In this document: positions 33,615 to 42,114 of the stretch, piece by piece
Layout of the letters: each line of letters starts with the position of its first letter
Numbering within the stretch: position 1 is the stretch's first letter
From: Devosia epidermidihirudinis
GTDB lineage: Bacteria > Pseudomonadota > Alphaproteobacteria > Rhizobiales > Devosiaceae
Length of the DNA: 64,000 nucleotides
Assembly: GCF_000971295.1 (NCBI RefSeq)
Contig: NZ_LANJ01000012.1
Coordinates: forward strand, 218,994-282,993
Reading direction: 5' to 3'
The notes under the pieces: generated by a model
Told to the model about the DNA's origin: nothing
Databases searched by the model: none
The model's input: the letters and a program-made list of their open reading frames with translations, nothing else
Translations under genes and position numbers: made by a program

Positions 33615-34390
33615 TCTTCGATCCGCAGAACGCGGTCATGGACCGCTCCAGCAACCCGCCTCCAGTTGTCGCCGAGAACAGGATCAACTGGTCGCGCCTG
33701 CCTGCCTTACCGGTGGATCCGAGCTGGCTGGAGAGCCAGCGCATTGTCTCGTTCCAGCGTCGCCACAAGGCGGCCCTCGCCTTCGACATCATGCGCACCA
33801 AACTGCTCAAGGATGCCCGCGAGCATGGCTGGAAAACGCTTGGCGTCACTGCGCCGACAGCCGGTTGCGGCAAGGCAACTGTCGCAGCCAACCTGGCGAT
33901 CAGCCTCACCAAGCACGAAAAGCTGCGTGTCGGCCTCATCGACCTCGATTTGCGACGCCCGCGCATTGCCAGTATTTTCGCGCAGAACGGGCAGATCAGC
34001 ACCGAGGACTATCTGCGGGGTGAGTGCCGCGCTTCGGACTTCCTCGTCCGCATTGGCGACAATCTCGCCATCGGCGCCAGCCGAGACGCAGTCGGCCATC
34101 CTGCCGAGCTGCTGCATGGGCCGGAAGCAGCGCAAACACTGACGCGGCTACGCGATGAGCTGAACGCCGACATGCTGATCTTCAACCTGCCCGCGCTGCT
34201 GGATGGCGATGACTGCCTGGGCATGTTGCCCCTGGTGGAAACATCGCTGCTGGCCGTGGGGGCCGAATACAGCACCGTCAGCGACATCGATATCGCTGAA
34301 CGCGAGCTGCAGGCCCAGACGCGGCTGCTCGGAGTTGTGCTGAACAAATGCCAGTACACCTCTGAGCAGAGCGCCAACTTCCAGGTCTAG
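33611..34390 (+). CDS. CpsD/CapB-like P-loop ATPase with altered nucleotide motifs
   Basis: The 259-residue protein is the cytoplasmic partner of the chain-length protein. It has a ParA/BY-kinase core: Walker A region TAPTAGCGKATVAANLAISL near residue 80, where Ala stands in the Ser/Thr place after the Lys; Walker A' VGLIDLDLRRPRIASIF; and a Walker B place reading DMLIFNLPALLDGDD, where kinases have IIDTPP. There is no C-terminal Tyr cluster; a single Tyr lies in CQYTSEQ near the end. It may regulate polymerisation without being a normal tyrosine autokinase. AGGA precedes the ATG. Its end overlaps the convergent HlyD gene by 4 nt. Confidence 0.85.
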   Translation: MIFDPQNAVMDRSSNPPPVVAENRINWSRLPALPVDPSWLESQRIVSFQRRHKAALAFDIMRTKLLKDAREHGWKTLGVTAPTAGCGKATVAANLAISLTKHEKLRVGLIDLDLRRPRIASIFAQNGQISTEDYLRGECRASDFLVRIGDNLAIGASRDAVGHPAELLHGPEAAQTLTRLRDELNADMLIFNLPALLDGDDCLGMLPLVETSLLAVGAEYSTVSDIDIAERELQAQTRLLGVVLNKCQYTSEQSANFQV

Positions 34391-35724
34391 TTCTCGCGGA
34401 AAGTCCGGCTGAAGCGTTCTGCGATCGGGCCCATCAGATAAGACCATACCGTGCGCGGCCCGGTCTGGAAGAAGCTCTCTGCCGGCATGCCCGACACCAG
34501 TTGAGCACCTTCGGGCAGCTTGGAGAGTTCGGTATCTGGCACATCGATACGAACCGAAAAGTACTGCGCTCCAGTCGTCGGGTCCTGCAACAGGTCCGGC
34601 GAGATGGTGTCCACCTTGCCTTCAAGGTCCGACGTCTTCTTGGTGTCAAAGCTGAGCAGACGAACCTCGGCCACCTGCCCCACATGCAAATTGTTGATCT
34701 GCATCGGGCTGACCCGCATATCGACAACCAGATGCTCTTCCTGCGGAATGACCTGCATCAGCGTTTCGCCAGGAGCGATAACCCCACCCACAGTGCGGAT
34801 TTCGGAATCGTGGATTGTGCCGCTGATCGGCGCACGGATCTCGAGCCGCGCCAAACGGGCCTCTGCCGCGATCATCTTCTGCATCAGCTCAGCAACTTTC
34901 TGCTGCACGGTCTGGAGTTCGGTCAACGCCGAGGAATGGAAGTCGCTCACCGCTTGATCTGCCTGCATCCCGAGCTCAGAGATCGAGCTTTCAGTCGCCG
35001 AGATGGAGGCTTTTGCCGTTGCGATCTGGCCCGCGAGCTCGGCTTCGCCGCGCTTCATTTCGTTGAGGCGCTGGCTGGAAATCAGCTCCTTGCCATGGAG
35101 GGTTTCCAGCTGGCCTAATTCCTCGCGCACGACTGCTTGCTGCTGTTCATAGGCGGCCAGCTGTGCCTCATAGCCGCCGATAAGGGAGCGCTTTTCGGCC
35201 ATCAGTTCCTTGAACCGCGCGACCGCGCTCTCCAGGGAGAGTTTGCGCTGCTGCCGCAGGGCCTGCTGATCGCCCATAATCACCGAAAGCGTCGGATCGG
35301 ATGGCCAGTTCGCAGCGACGGCCGGCATGACCAGCGAGGCCGCGCCGGTACTCTCTGCCGTTAAACGGGCCTGAGTGCCCAGCCCCTCGCGCAATTGCGC
35401 CAGGATCACTTCAAGCTCAGCCCGCGCCGAAACATCATCCAGCGTCAGCAGCAAGTCGCCGGCCTCCACGTGCTGATTGTTCTGCACCAGAATCTTCCGA
35501 ACGATCCCGCCTTCGGGGTGTTGCACCTTGCGCGCCCCACCTTCGGCCACGATGACGCCATTGGCGATCACCGCGCCCTCGACGCTCGTCACAGCAGACC
35601 AGCCGCCAAGCCCGAACACCAGCGCGCCAATAATCCCCACGCCTAGTAGCGCGTGGCGACGCAGGCTTTTCTGATTGTGATCAGCCGCCCGAACGGGATA
35701 GGCGAGCGGACTGTTAGAGTTCAT
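34387..35724 (-). CDS. HlyD-family type I secretion membrane-fusion protein, PrsE-like
   Basis: The 445-residue adaptor has one membrane helix (about residues 25-46, HALLGVGIIGALVFGLGGW), a lipoyl half-motif (VIVAEGGARKVQHPEGGIVR), a long coiled-coil hairpin (about 95-285) and the C-terminal barrel with RAPISGTIHDSEIRTVGGVI and LPEGAQLVSGMPAESFFQTG, close to PrtE/PrsE family consensus. Start chosen at the ATG with AAGG just before it, 5 nt after the stop of the ABC gene. It forms a pair with the ABC exporter upstream; in rhizobia such PrsDE pairs export glycanases and adhesins that shape exopolysaccharide. Confidence 0.92.
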   Translation of the reverse strand: MNSNSPLAYPVRAADHNQKSLRRHALLGVGIIGALVFGLGGWSAVTSVEGAVIANGVIVAEGGARKVQHPEGGIVRKILVQNNQHVEAGDLLLTLDDVSARAELEVILAQLREGLGTQARLTAESTGAASLVMPAVAANWPSDPTLSVIMGDQQALRQQRKLSLESAVARFKELMAEKRSLIGGYEAQLAAYEQQQAVVREELGQLETLHGKELISSQRLNEMKRGEAELAGQIATAKASISATESSISELGMQADQAVSDFHSSALTELQTVQQKVAELMQKMIAAEARLARLEIRAPISGTIHDSEIRTVGGVIAPGETLMQVIPQEEHLVVDMRVSPMQINNLHVGQVAEVRLLSFDTKKTSDLEGKVDTISPDLLQDPTTGAQYFSVRIDVPDTELSKLPEGAQLVSGMPAESFFQTGPRTVWSYLMGPIAERFSRTFREN

Positions 35725-35728
35725 GGCC

Positions 35729-37447
35729 TTAAGCACTTTGTTTCCTGACGATAGCCTGCGGCTGCGAAATCTGGTGCAGCACCGCATCCTTGTTGCCGAA
35801 CGCGACCTGGCGGCCATCACGCATGAACAGCAGTTTGTTGATGGCTGCGATCGCGCTCGGACGATGAGCAACCACGACGACGATCGAGCCCCGCTGGCGT
35901 GCGTCGGCAATCGCCTCGGTCAGCGCCTGATCACCTTCCATATCCAGATTGGAATTGGGCTCGTCGAGCACGATGAGGAACGGATTGCCATAGAGCGCCC
36001 TCGCAAGGCCGATACGCTGCCGTTGCCCCGCCGAGAGCGCAGAACCATGCGCGCCAATCCGGGTTTCGTAGCCATTGTCCAAGGTAACGATAAAATCGTG
36101 GACCCGGGCAGCGCGGGCTGCCGCAATGATGGCCTCGGTATTGTGGCTGGGATCAAACCGTCCGATATTTTCTGCAATCGTACCGTCAAGCAGCTCCACG
36201 GTCTGGGGCAGATAGCCAACGGCGCCACCCAGAACAGAGGACCCGAAATGGGCGAGTTCCGAGCCATCCAACCGCACGGCGCCGCGCAAAACTGGCCATA
36301 CGCCAACCAGCGCACGGGCGATAGACGACTTTCCCGAACCCGATAGCCCGATAATCCCGAGCCCATCACCCGCTGCAAGGTTGAAATTGACCTCGGCCAC
36401 GGCGGGAGGGCGCTGCAAATCGGCGCCCGTCGACATGCCTTCGACCGCCAGCACCTGGTTTGGCACGGGCAATTGGGTGGCACGTTCGGTCGGCACACTC
36501 AGCGCCAGCATACGCGCCAGACGCGAGGACGCCTGCCGGGCACTGACGAACCCGCGCCAGTGCGCGACCACCTGCTCGATCGGTGCCAGCGCGCGCGATG
36601 TCAGGATGGATGCCGCGATCATCAAACCGCCAGTGGCCTGCCCCTGAATGACGAGATAGGCGCCGACTGCCAACACTGCCGACTGGAGCAGATAGCGGAC
36701 GCCCTTGGTAAGAGAGCTATAAAACGCGGTGCGATCGGAGGAGCGCTGCTGGGCATGGGCAAGCCTGTCTGCCGCATGTCCCCAGCGCTGGGTGACGGCC
36801 TGGAGCATACCCATGGCTACAATCGACTCGGCATTGCTTTCTGCATCATGCGCCAGCGCGGCGCGTTCGCCGGTTGCGGCCGTCGTCTCCAGGCCTGGCC
36901 GGCGCGAATGAAGCTCATTGATCACCAGCAAGCCTGCAATCACCACGCCGCCGGCGAGCGTGAATGCGCCGAGCAGGGGGTGCAGGAAGAACGCCAGAGC
37001 CACGTAGATCGGCACCCACGGGATATCCAGCAGGGATATCGCGCCCGGCCCCGACACAAAGAGGCGGACGATGTCCAGATCGTGCATTGGGTTCGGGCGA
37101 CCATTATCGCCGCCGGAAAGTTTAAGGCGAACTGTCAGTGGAAAAAGCTGCGCGGCGAACCTGTCATGGATCATTCCGCCCAGACGAATCGCCATCCGCG
37201 CCCGGACCCATTCGATCAAGGCGTAGAAGCCATACAGCACCACCACGAGCGCGGTGAGCGCCAGAAGCGTATCAATTGAGCGGCTAGGCAACACGCGGTC
37301 ATAGACCTGAAGCATGTAAACCGAACCGGTCAGCATCAGTAAGTTAGAGGTTACGCTTAGGGCGAAGAGAACAACAATCTGACCGCGCGCCAACCCAATA
37401 AGGTCGCCCACCGGTCTGTGTCCGATCTTGTGTTCATTTGGCTTCAA
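35729..37447 (-). CDS. Type I secretion ABC exporter, PrtD/PrsD-like
   Basis: The 572-residue half-transporter lacks any C39 domain. Membrane helices fall at about 22-45, 60-85, 140-185 and 255-300; SVYMLQVYDRVLPSRSIDTL is typical of PrtD proteins. The ATPase has Walker A GLSGSGKSS (about 368-376), signature LSAGQRQRIGLARAL (the LSAGQ variant is characteristic of this subfamily), Walker B FLIVLDEPNSNLD and H-loop VVVVAHRPSAI. It is the first gene of a two-gene minus-strand unit with the HlyD gene. No cargo gene lies next to it in this window. Confidence 0.93.
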   Translation of the reverse strand: MKPNEHKIGHRPVGDLIGLARGQIVVLFALSVTSNLLMLTGSVYMLQVYDRVLPSRSIDTLLALTALVVVLYGFYALIEWVRARMAIRLGGMIHDRFAAQLFPLTVRLKLSGGDNGRPNPMHDLDIVRLFVSGPGAISLLDIPWVPIYVALAFFLHPLLGAFTLAGGVVIAGLLVINELHSRRPGLETTAATGERAALAHDAESNAESIVAMGMLQAVTQRWGHAADRLAHAQQRSSDRTAFYSSLTKGVRYLLQSAVLAVGAYLVIQGQATGGLMIAASILTSRALAPIEQVVAHWRGFVSARQASSRLARMLALSVPTERATQLPVPNQVLAVEGMSTGADLQRPPAVAEVNFNLAAGDGLGIIGLSGSGKSSIARALVGVWPVLRGAVRLDGSELAHFGSSVLGGAVGYLPQTVELLDGTIAENIGRFDPSHNTEAIIAAARAARVHDFIVTLDNGYETRIGAHGSALSAGQRQRIGLARALYGNPFLIVLDEPNSNLDMEGDQALTEAIADARQRGSIVVVVAHRPSAIAAINKLLFMRDGRQVAFGNKDAVLHQISQPQAIVRKQSA

Positions 37448-37810
37448 AAGCTCATCCTCGACTGTTCTTCTGCCCCTTTGCTTCGGGACGTTCGACCATC
37501 AAGGGGCAAAAAATGTTCCAATTGAGGACACGACTGCGCAGGTTAGCCATGCACAGTCACGCCGATTACGTCACCTCTTCTTCGCCCGTTCAAAAAATCA
37601 TTGAGCGACAACGAGTAAATCGTTCGGTCTATATTCCGTCTGCGCAAGCCAATTTGTCGCAACCACTATAGCCCTGGCATCCATACGCCAACTAAATCTG
37701 TAGCTCCATTGAGAAATTGCTGGTGACCGGCGTCCTGATAACTTCGTCGCATAGATGATGGGGCGGAGCGCTAACTCGCTCGCATTGGCCGTTTTTTTGG
37801 GACAATCCAG
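37448..37810. other. 363-nt divergent intergenic region
   Basis: Lies between the start of the PrtD-like gene (minus) and that of the acetyltransferase (plus); it should hold promoters for both. It is less GC-rich than its surroundings. Apart from the possible small frame listed separately I see no gene, and no convincing -35/-10 pair. Confidence 0.5.
37513..37671 (+). CDS. Possible 52-residue protein
   Basis: An ATG with AAGGGG 6-7 nt upstream opens a 52-codon frame (MFQLRTRLRRLAMHSHADYV at the start). It is basic at the N-terminus with a polar middle, and resembles nothing I know. The good ribosome site is the only support; the frame may be chance. If real it would be transcribed toward the acetyltransferase gene. 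Confidence 0.22.
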   Translation: MFQLRTRLRRLAMHSHADYVTSSSPVQKIIERQRVNRSVYIPSAQANLSQPL

Positions 37811-38314
37811 ATGCTGAAACAGGTTTCCCTTGGAGAGGGAGTGGTCATTCACCAACTCGACCTCGTCAACCTGTATGGCTGCTCGATCGGTGCAGGCAGC
37901 CGCATTGGCGCCTTTGTCGAAATCCAGAAAAACGCCACCATCGGCCAGAACTGCAAGATCTCCAGCCACAGCTTCATCTGTGAAGGGGTGACCATCGAGG
38001 ATGGCGTGTTCATCGGCCACGGCGTGATGTTCACCAACGACCTCTATCCCCGCGCTACCACCGCCAACGGCGACGTGCAGGGCAGCGAGGACTGGACGGT
38101 GGTGCCCACGATCGTGCGCCGCAATGCCTCGATCGGCAGCAACGCGACCATTCTGCCCGGCCTCACCATAGGCGAAGGCGCCCTCGTCGGTGCTGGGGCA
38201 GTCGTCACCCGCGACGTACCCGCGGGCGCGGTCGTGGCAGGTGTCCCTGCCCGACCAATCGCAAAACCCATGCGCGACGAACAAAACAAGCAACACGGAA
38301 GGCTGCAACAATGA
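37811..38314 (+). CDS. Hexapeptide-repeat N-acetyltransferase, WbpD/WlbB-like
   Basis: The 167-residue protein is almost all left-handed beta-helix, with repeats such as CSIGAGSRIGAFVEIQKNAT and ASIGSNATILPGLTIGEGAL, ending in GVPARPIAK. SSHSFICEGVTIEDGVFIGH is like WbpD/WlbB, which acetylates the 3-amino group of UDP-2-acetamido-3-amino-uronic acid using acetyl-CoA. The following two genes encode an oxidoreductase and a DegT aminotransferase, the expected partners, and all three overlap by 4 nt. GGGA precedes the ATG. Confidence 0.87.
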   Translation: MLKQVSLGEGVVIHQLDLVNLYGCSIGAGSRIGAFVEIQKNATIGQNCKISSHSFICEGVTIEDGVFIGHGVMFTNDLYPRATTANGDVQGSEDWTVVPTIVRRNASIGSNATILPGLTIGEGALVGAGAVVTRDVPAGAVVAGVPARPIAKPMRDEQNKQHGRLQQ

Positions 38315-39348
38315 TCGGCTTCGGCGTGATCGGCTATGGCTATTGGGGACCCAACCTCGTCCGCAATCTGGCGGAGATACCCAGCGTGGATCTGCGCTGG
38401 GTCTGTGATCTGCAAACCGAGCGGCTTGGCCGGCTGCGGCAACGATACCCGGCGGTGAACATCACCGAAGAATTCGAGCTGGTGCTTAATGACCCAAAGG
38501 TCGATGCAGTCGCGATTGCTACCCCCGTTTCCAGCCATTTCGCCCTCGCAATGCAGGCGCTCAAGGCCGGCAAGAGCGTGTTTGTGGAAAAGCCCATCAC
38601 CTCCACTTCCGAACAGGCGGAACGCCTGATCGAGGAGGCGGACAAGCGCGGGCTGACAATCGCGGTCGACCACACGTTCATCCACACGGGCGCCGTCAAA
38701 AAGCTGCGCGAGTTGATCCGCAAGGACCTCGGCGAAGTCTACTATTATGACTCAGTCCGGGTGAACCTGGGCATGTTCCAGCGCGACGTCAGCGTGATGT
38801 GGGACCTCGCCGTGCATGATCTTTCGATCATGGATTACGTGCTCGACGCCCACCCCCGCGCCGTGTCGGCCACCGGCATGTCGCACATTGCCGGATCCCC
38901 GGAAAACATCGCCTATCTGAACCTGCACTTCGACTGCAAGCTGATGGCGCATGTCCACGTCAACTGGCTGGCGCCGGTCAAGGTCCGCCGCACACTTGTC
39001 GGCGGCAGCAACAAGATGATCGTCTATGACGACCTGGAGACCAGCGAAAAGATCAAGGTCTATGATCGCGGCGTCACCATCGACCCAATGTCGCCCAAGG
39101 CCGGTGAGCGCCTGAACCAAATGCGCATCGGGTACCGCGCGGGCGATATGTTCGCGCCTCAGCTCGATGTTACCGAGGCGCTCGGCGCCGAACTAGCCGA
39201 GTTCGTGGCCTGCGTCCAGCACGGCACCAAGCCAATCGCTGACGGCGAAGCGGGCCTTCGGGTTGTGCGCATTCTGGAGGCCGCCACACAGTCCATGGCC
39301 AAAGGCGGCGCTCTGGTTGAACTTGCACCGGAGCGGGTATTCGCATGA
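38311..39348 (+). CDS. Gfo/Idh/MocA oxidoreductase, WlbA/WbpB-like
   Basis: The 345-residue NAD-dependent enzyme starts with a Rossmann site GFGVIGYGYWGPNLVRNL (residues 3-20) and has the family EKP motif in VFVEKPITSTSEQAERLI near residue 95, plus VMWDLAVHDLSIMDYVL with the catalytic His near residue 170. In the Wlb/Wbp pathway this enzyme oxidises C3 of UDP-GlcNAcA before transamination. Overlap of 4 nt with both neighbours supports a three-step module. A UDP-GlcNAc 6-dehydrogenase for its substrate is not seen here. Confidence 0.88.
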   Translation: MIGFGVIGYGYWGPNLVRNLAEIPSVDLRWVCDLQTERLGRLRQRYPAVNITEEFELVLNDPKVDAVAIATPVSSHFALAMQALKAGKSVFVEKPITSTSEQAERLIEEADKRGLTIAVDHTFIHTGAVKKLRELIRKDLGEVYYYDSVRVNLGMFQRDVSVMWDLAVHDLSIMDYVLDAHPRAVSATGMSHIAGSPENIAYLNLHFDCKLMAHVHVNWLAPVKVRRTLVGGSNKMIVYDDLETSEKIKVYDRGVTIDPMSPKAGERLNQMRIGYRAGDMFAPQLDVTEALGAELAEFVACVQHGTKPIADGEAGLRVVRILEAATQSMAKGGALVELAPERVFA

Positions 39349-40448
39349 TCCCGTTCCTCAATCTCAAGGCCCAATATGCGGCGCTGCAGCCACAGATAGA
39401 GGCCGCAGCGCTGGGAGTGCTCCGCTCGGGCCGCTATGTGCTCGGCGAGGAAGTGGCGGCCTTTGAAACCGAATTTGCCGCCGCCTGTGGTGCGCGCCAC
39501 GCCATTGCGGTCAACACCGGCACCAGCGCCTTGCACCTGTCGCTACTGGCCGCAGGGATCAAGGCGGGCGACGAGGTCATCACCACGCCGTTCACATTTG
39601 TCGCGACGGCCGCCGCTATCCGCTACATTGGTGCACGGCCTGTCTTTGTCGATATCGACCCGAAGACCTTCACCATCGACCCCAACCTGATCGAGCGCGC
39701 CATTACCCCGCGCACGCGGGCCATAGTCCCGGTTCACCTCTATGGCCAGATGGCCGACATGGCGCCCATCCTGGAGATTGCCTCGCGGCATGGGCTGATC
39801 GTGGTGGAAGATGCCTGTCAGGCCCATGGCGCGAGCTATTTTGGTCAGCGCGCTGGCAGCATGGGCCTGTCGGGTTGCTTCAGCTTCTATCCCGGCAAAA
39901 ACCTCGGCGCCTGTGGCGAAGGCGGCATTATCGTCACCAGTGACGACGAACAGGCGCGCCTCATGCGCATGCTGCGTGACTGGGGCCAGGATCGCCGCTA
40001 TCACCATGTTCTGGAAGGCTACAATTACCGGATGGACGCCATTCAGGGCGCAATCCTGCGGGTCAAGCTGCATGAGCTGGACACCTGGACTGACGCGCGG
40101 CGCTATCGCGCCCGCACCTATACGCAACTGCTCGCAGGCGGCCCTGTAGATCTGCCGGTGGAGGCGGCTGGACGTCGCCATGTCTGGCACATTTTTGCCG
40201 TGCGCACGCCGGATCGGGACCAGTTGCAGAAGTTTCTCGCCGAAGAAGGCGTCGAGACCGGCCTCCATTATCCGGTGCCTGTGCACCTGCAGCCGTCCTA
40301 TGCCGACCTTGGCTATGAACCTGGCGATTTCCCTTTGGCCGAGGCTGCCGCCAACACGGTGCTGTCCCTGCCGCTCTATCCCGAACTCAGCGTTCAGGAG
40401 GTCGAAATCGTCTCAAAACTGGTTCGGCAAAATGCCTATGTCGATTGA
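39345..40448 (+). CDS. DegT/DnrJ/EryC1/StrS aminotransferase, WbpE/WlbC-like
   Basis: The 367-residue PLP enzyme has IPFLNLKAQYAALQPQIEAA at the start, NTGTSALHLSLLAAGIKAGD, VVEDACQAHGA with the cofactor Asp, and FSFYPGKNLGACGEGG with the PLP Lys near residue 185. It is closely WbpE-like by order of motifs and by its place after a WbpB-like gene. Predicted reaction: amination of a 3-keto UDP-sugar uronate with glutamate. Its last 11 nt overlap the next acetyltransferase gene. Confidence 0.9.
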   Translation: MIPFLNLKAQYAALQPQIEAAALGVLRSGRYVLGEEVAAFETEFAAACGARHAIAVNTGTSALHLSLLAAGIKAGDEVITTPFTFVATAAAIRYIGARPVFVDIDPKTFTIDPNLIERAITPRTRAIVPVHLYGQMADMAPILEIASRHGLIVVEDACQAHGASYFGQRAGSMGLSGCFSFYPGKNLGACGEGGIIVTSDDEQARLMRMLRDWGQDRRYHHVLEGYNYRMDAIQGAILRVKLHELDTWTDARRYRARTYTQLLAGGPVDLPVEAAGRRHVWHIFAVRTPDRDQLQKFLAEEGVETGLHYPVPVHLQPSYADLGYEPGDFPLAEAAANTVLSLPLYPELSVQEVEIVSKLVRQNAYVD

Positions 40449-41124
40449 AAACATCCAGGCCAGTCGCAGCATTCCCTCGGTGCACGGCCGCCGCGAAATC
40501 GAGGCCGACGCGCCCTTCGAGGATGGGCTGGCGGAGTGGTTTCGCGACCACTATGGCGCAGTGGCATTGCATGACGCCTATGCGCGCTTTTCGTTCGGCG
40601 ACGGCAAACTCGACGCCCTCATGCGCAAGGCAATCTGGAAATCCGCAGCCCGCAAATGTGGCCCCGGCCTTATGGTCGGCAGTCAGGCGGGCTTCAAGCA
40701 CCTCGAGACCTTCGAGATCGGCGCCAATGTCTTCATCGGTACCGGCGCCTACCTGCAAGGGCGCTTTGACGGCACCTGCATCATCGGCAATCACGTCTGG
40801 ATCGGCCCACACGCCTATTTCGACGCCCGCGATGTGATCCTTGGCGATCACGTTGGCTGGGGCCCCGGCGCAAAAGTGCTGGGGTCAGAGCATACCGGCA
40901 CACCGATCAGCGAGCCGATCATTTCGACCGATCTTGAGATCAAGCCGGTCCGCATTGGCGCAGGCGCCGATATCGGCACCAACGCGACCATCCTGCCCGG
41001 CGTAACCATCGGCGAGGGCGCCATCATCGGCGCCGGCGCTGTCGTGACAACCGATATTCCGCCTTACGTCATCGCAGCCGGCGTACCGGCACGCGTGTTG
41101 CGGGCGCGCAAAGAGATTGACTGA
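40438..41124 (+). CDS. Hexapeptide-repeat acyltransferase
   Basis: The 228-residue protein has an N-terminal helical part (about 1-75, with EWFRDHYGAVALHDAYARFS) and then a left-handed beta-helix with FEIGANVFIGTGAYL, CIIGNHVWIGPHAYFDARD and the usual tail GIGTNATILPGVTIGEGAII-like series, ending PARVLRARKEID. A His in GSEHTGTPISEPI is a candidate acetyl-transfer base. I chose the ATG at 40438 (MSIEN); one at 40432 is also in frame, and both overlap the DegT stop. It probably O- or N-acetylates a sugar of the following epimerase/DegT module. Specificity unknown. Confidence 0.83.
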   Translation: MSIENIQASRSIPSVHGRREIEADAPFEDGLAEWFRDHYGAVALHDAYARFSFGDGKLDALMRKAIWKSAARKCGPGLMVGSQAGFKHLETFEIGANVFIGTGAYLQGRFDGTCIIGNHVWIGPHAYFDARDVILGDHVGWGPGAKVLGSEHTGTPISEPIISTDLEIKPVRIGAGADIGTNATILPGVTIGEGAIIGAGAVVTTDIPPYVIAAGVPARVLRARKEID

Positions 41125-41139
41125 TCAAGGAGAAGCGAC

Positions 41140-42114
41140 ATGAACGGCAAGCGGGTTCTCATAACGGGCGGAGCCGGGCTGGTCGGCTCGCACATCGCCG
41201 ATCTGGTTGCGGGGCAATCGCCCGCCGAGATCATCATCTACGACAACTTCGTGCGCGGCCGCATGGAGAACCTGGCCGAAGCGCAACGCGCGGGCCCGAT
41301 AACACTCGTGCGGGGCGATATCCGCGACGTGGACCAGCTCGCCGCCAGCATGGAGGGGGTCGATATCGTCTTCCATCAAGCGGCCATCCGCATCACCCAA
41401 TGCGCCGAAGACCCGCGCCTTGCCCACGATGTGCTGGCGACCGGCACGTTCAACGTGCTTGAAGCCGCAGTTGCGGCGAAAGTTGAAAAGGTCGTCGCGG
41501 CGTCGTCGGCTTCGGTCCTCGGGGCTGCCGATCAGTTCCCAACGACTGAACTGCATCACCCTTACAACAACCGGACCATTTACGGCGCGGCCAAGACCTA
41601 TAACGAGGCCCTGCTCCGCAGCTTCAACGAGATGTATGGCCTGCGCTATGTCGCGCTGCGCTATTTCAACGTTTATGGCCCGCGCATGGATGTCTACGGC
41701 GCCTATACCGAGGTGCTGATCCGCTGGATGGAGCGCATCGCAGCCGGCCTGCCCCCCATCATCATGGGTGACGGTAGCCAGACCATGGACTTCGTTCACG
41801 TCCGCGATATCGCCCGCGCCAATATGTTGGCGGCGACATCGGATGCCTCGGACGCGGTCTACAACGTCGCCAGCGGCACCGAAACGAGCCTCAGCGATCT
41901 GGCGCGCATTTTGCTCAACGTCATGGGATCATCCCTGACGCCGATCCACGAACCCGCGCGCAAGGTGAACCCAGTCGCCCGCCGCCTGGCATCGACCGAG
42001 AAGGCGGCAGACGAGCTCGGCTTCCGCGCCGAAATCACCCTCGAAGCGGGACTTCGCGATCTGGTCGCATGGTGGCGCGCCAGCCGCGAAATCGAACGGA
42101 GCGACGTGGCATGA
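41140..42114 (+). CDS. NAD-dependent sugar epimerase/dehydratase
   Basis: The 324-residue extended SDR has VLITGGAGLVGSHIADLV (residues 6-23), the DxxD segment LVRGDIRDVDQLA, FHQAAIRITQC, a Ser triad region AASSASVLG and YGAAKTYNEALLRSF with Tyr/Lys. DFVHVRDIARANMLA is the C-terminal family motif. The YGAAK is accompanied by Asn-rich NVYGPRMD. It could be a UDP-sugar C4-epimerase or 4,6-dehydratase; coupling with the DegT gene at the 3' end favours making the 4-keto substrate for transamination. GGAG lies 7 nt before the ATG. Confidence 0.87.
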   Translation: MNGKRVLITGGAGLVGSHIADLVAGQSPAEIIIYDNFVRGRMENLAEAQRAGPITLVRGDIRDVDQLAASMEGVDIVFHQAAIRITQCAEDPRLAHDVLATGTFNVLEAAVAAKVEKVVAASSASVLGAADQFPTTELHHPYNNRTIYGAAKTYNEALLRSFNEMYGLRYVALRYFNVYGPRMDVYGAYTEVLIRWMERIAAGLPPIIMGDGSQTMDFVHVRDIARANMLAATSDASDAVYNVASGTETSLSDLARILLNVMGSSLTPIHEPARKVNPVARRLASTEKAADELGFRAEITLEAGLRDLVAWWRASREIERSDVA

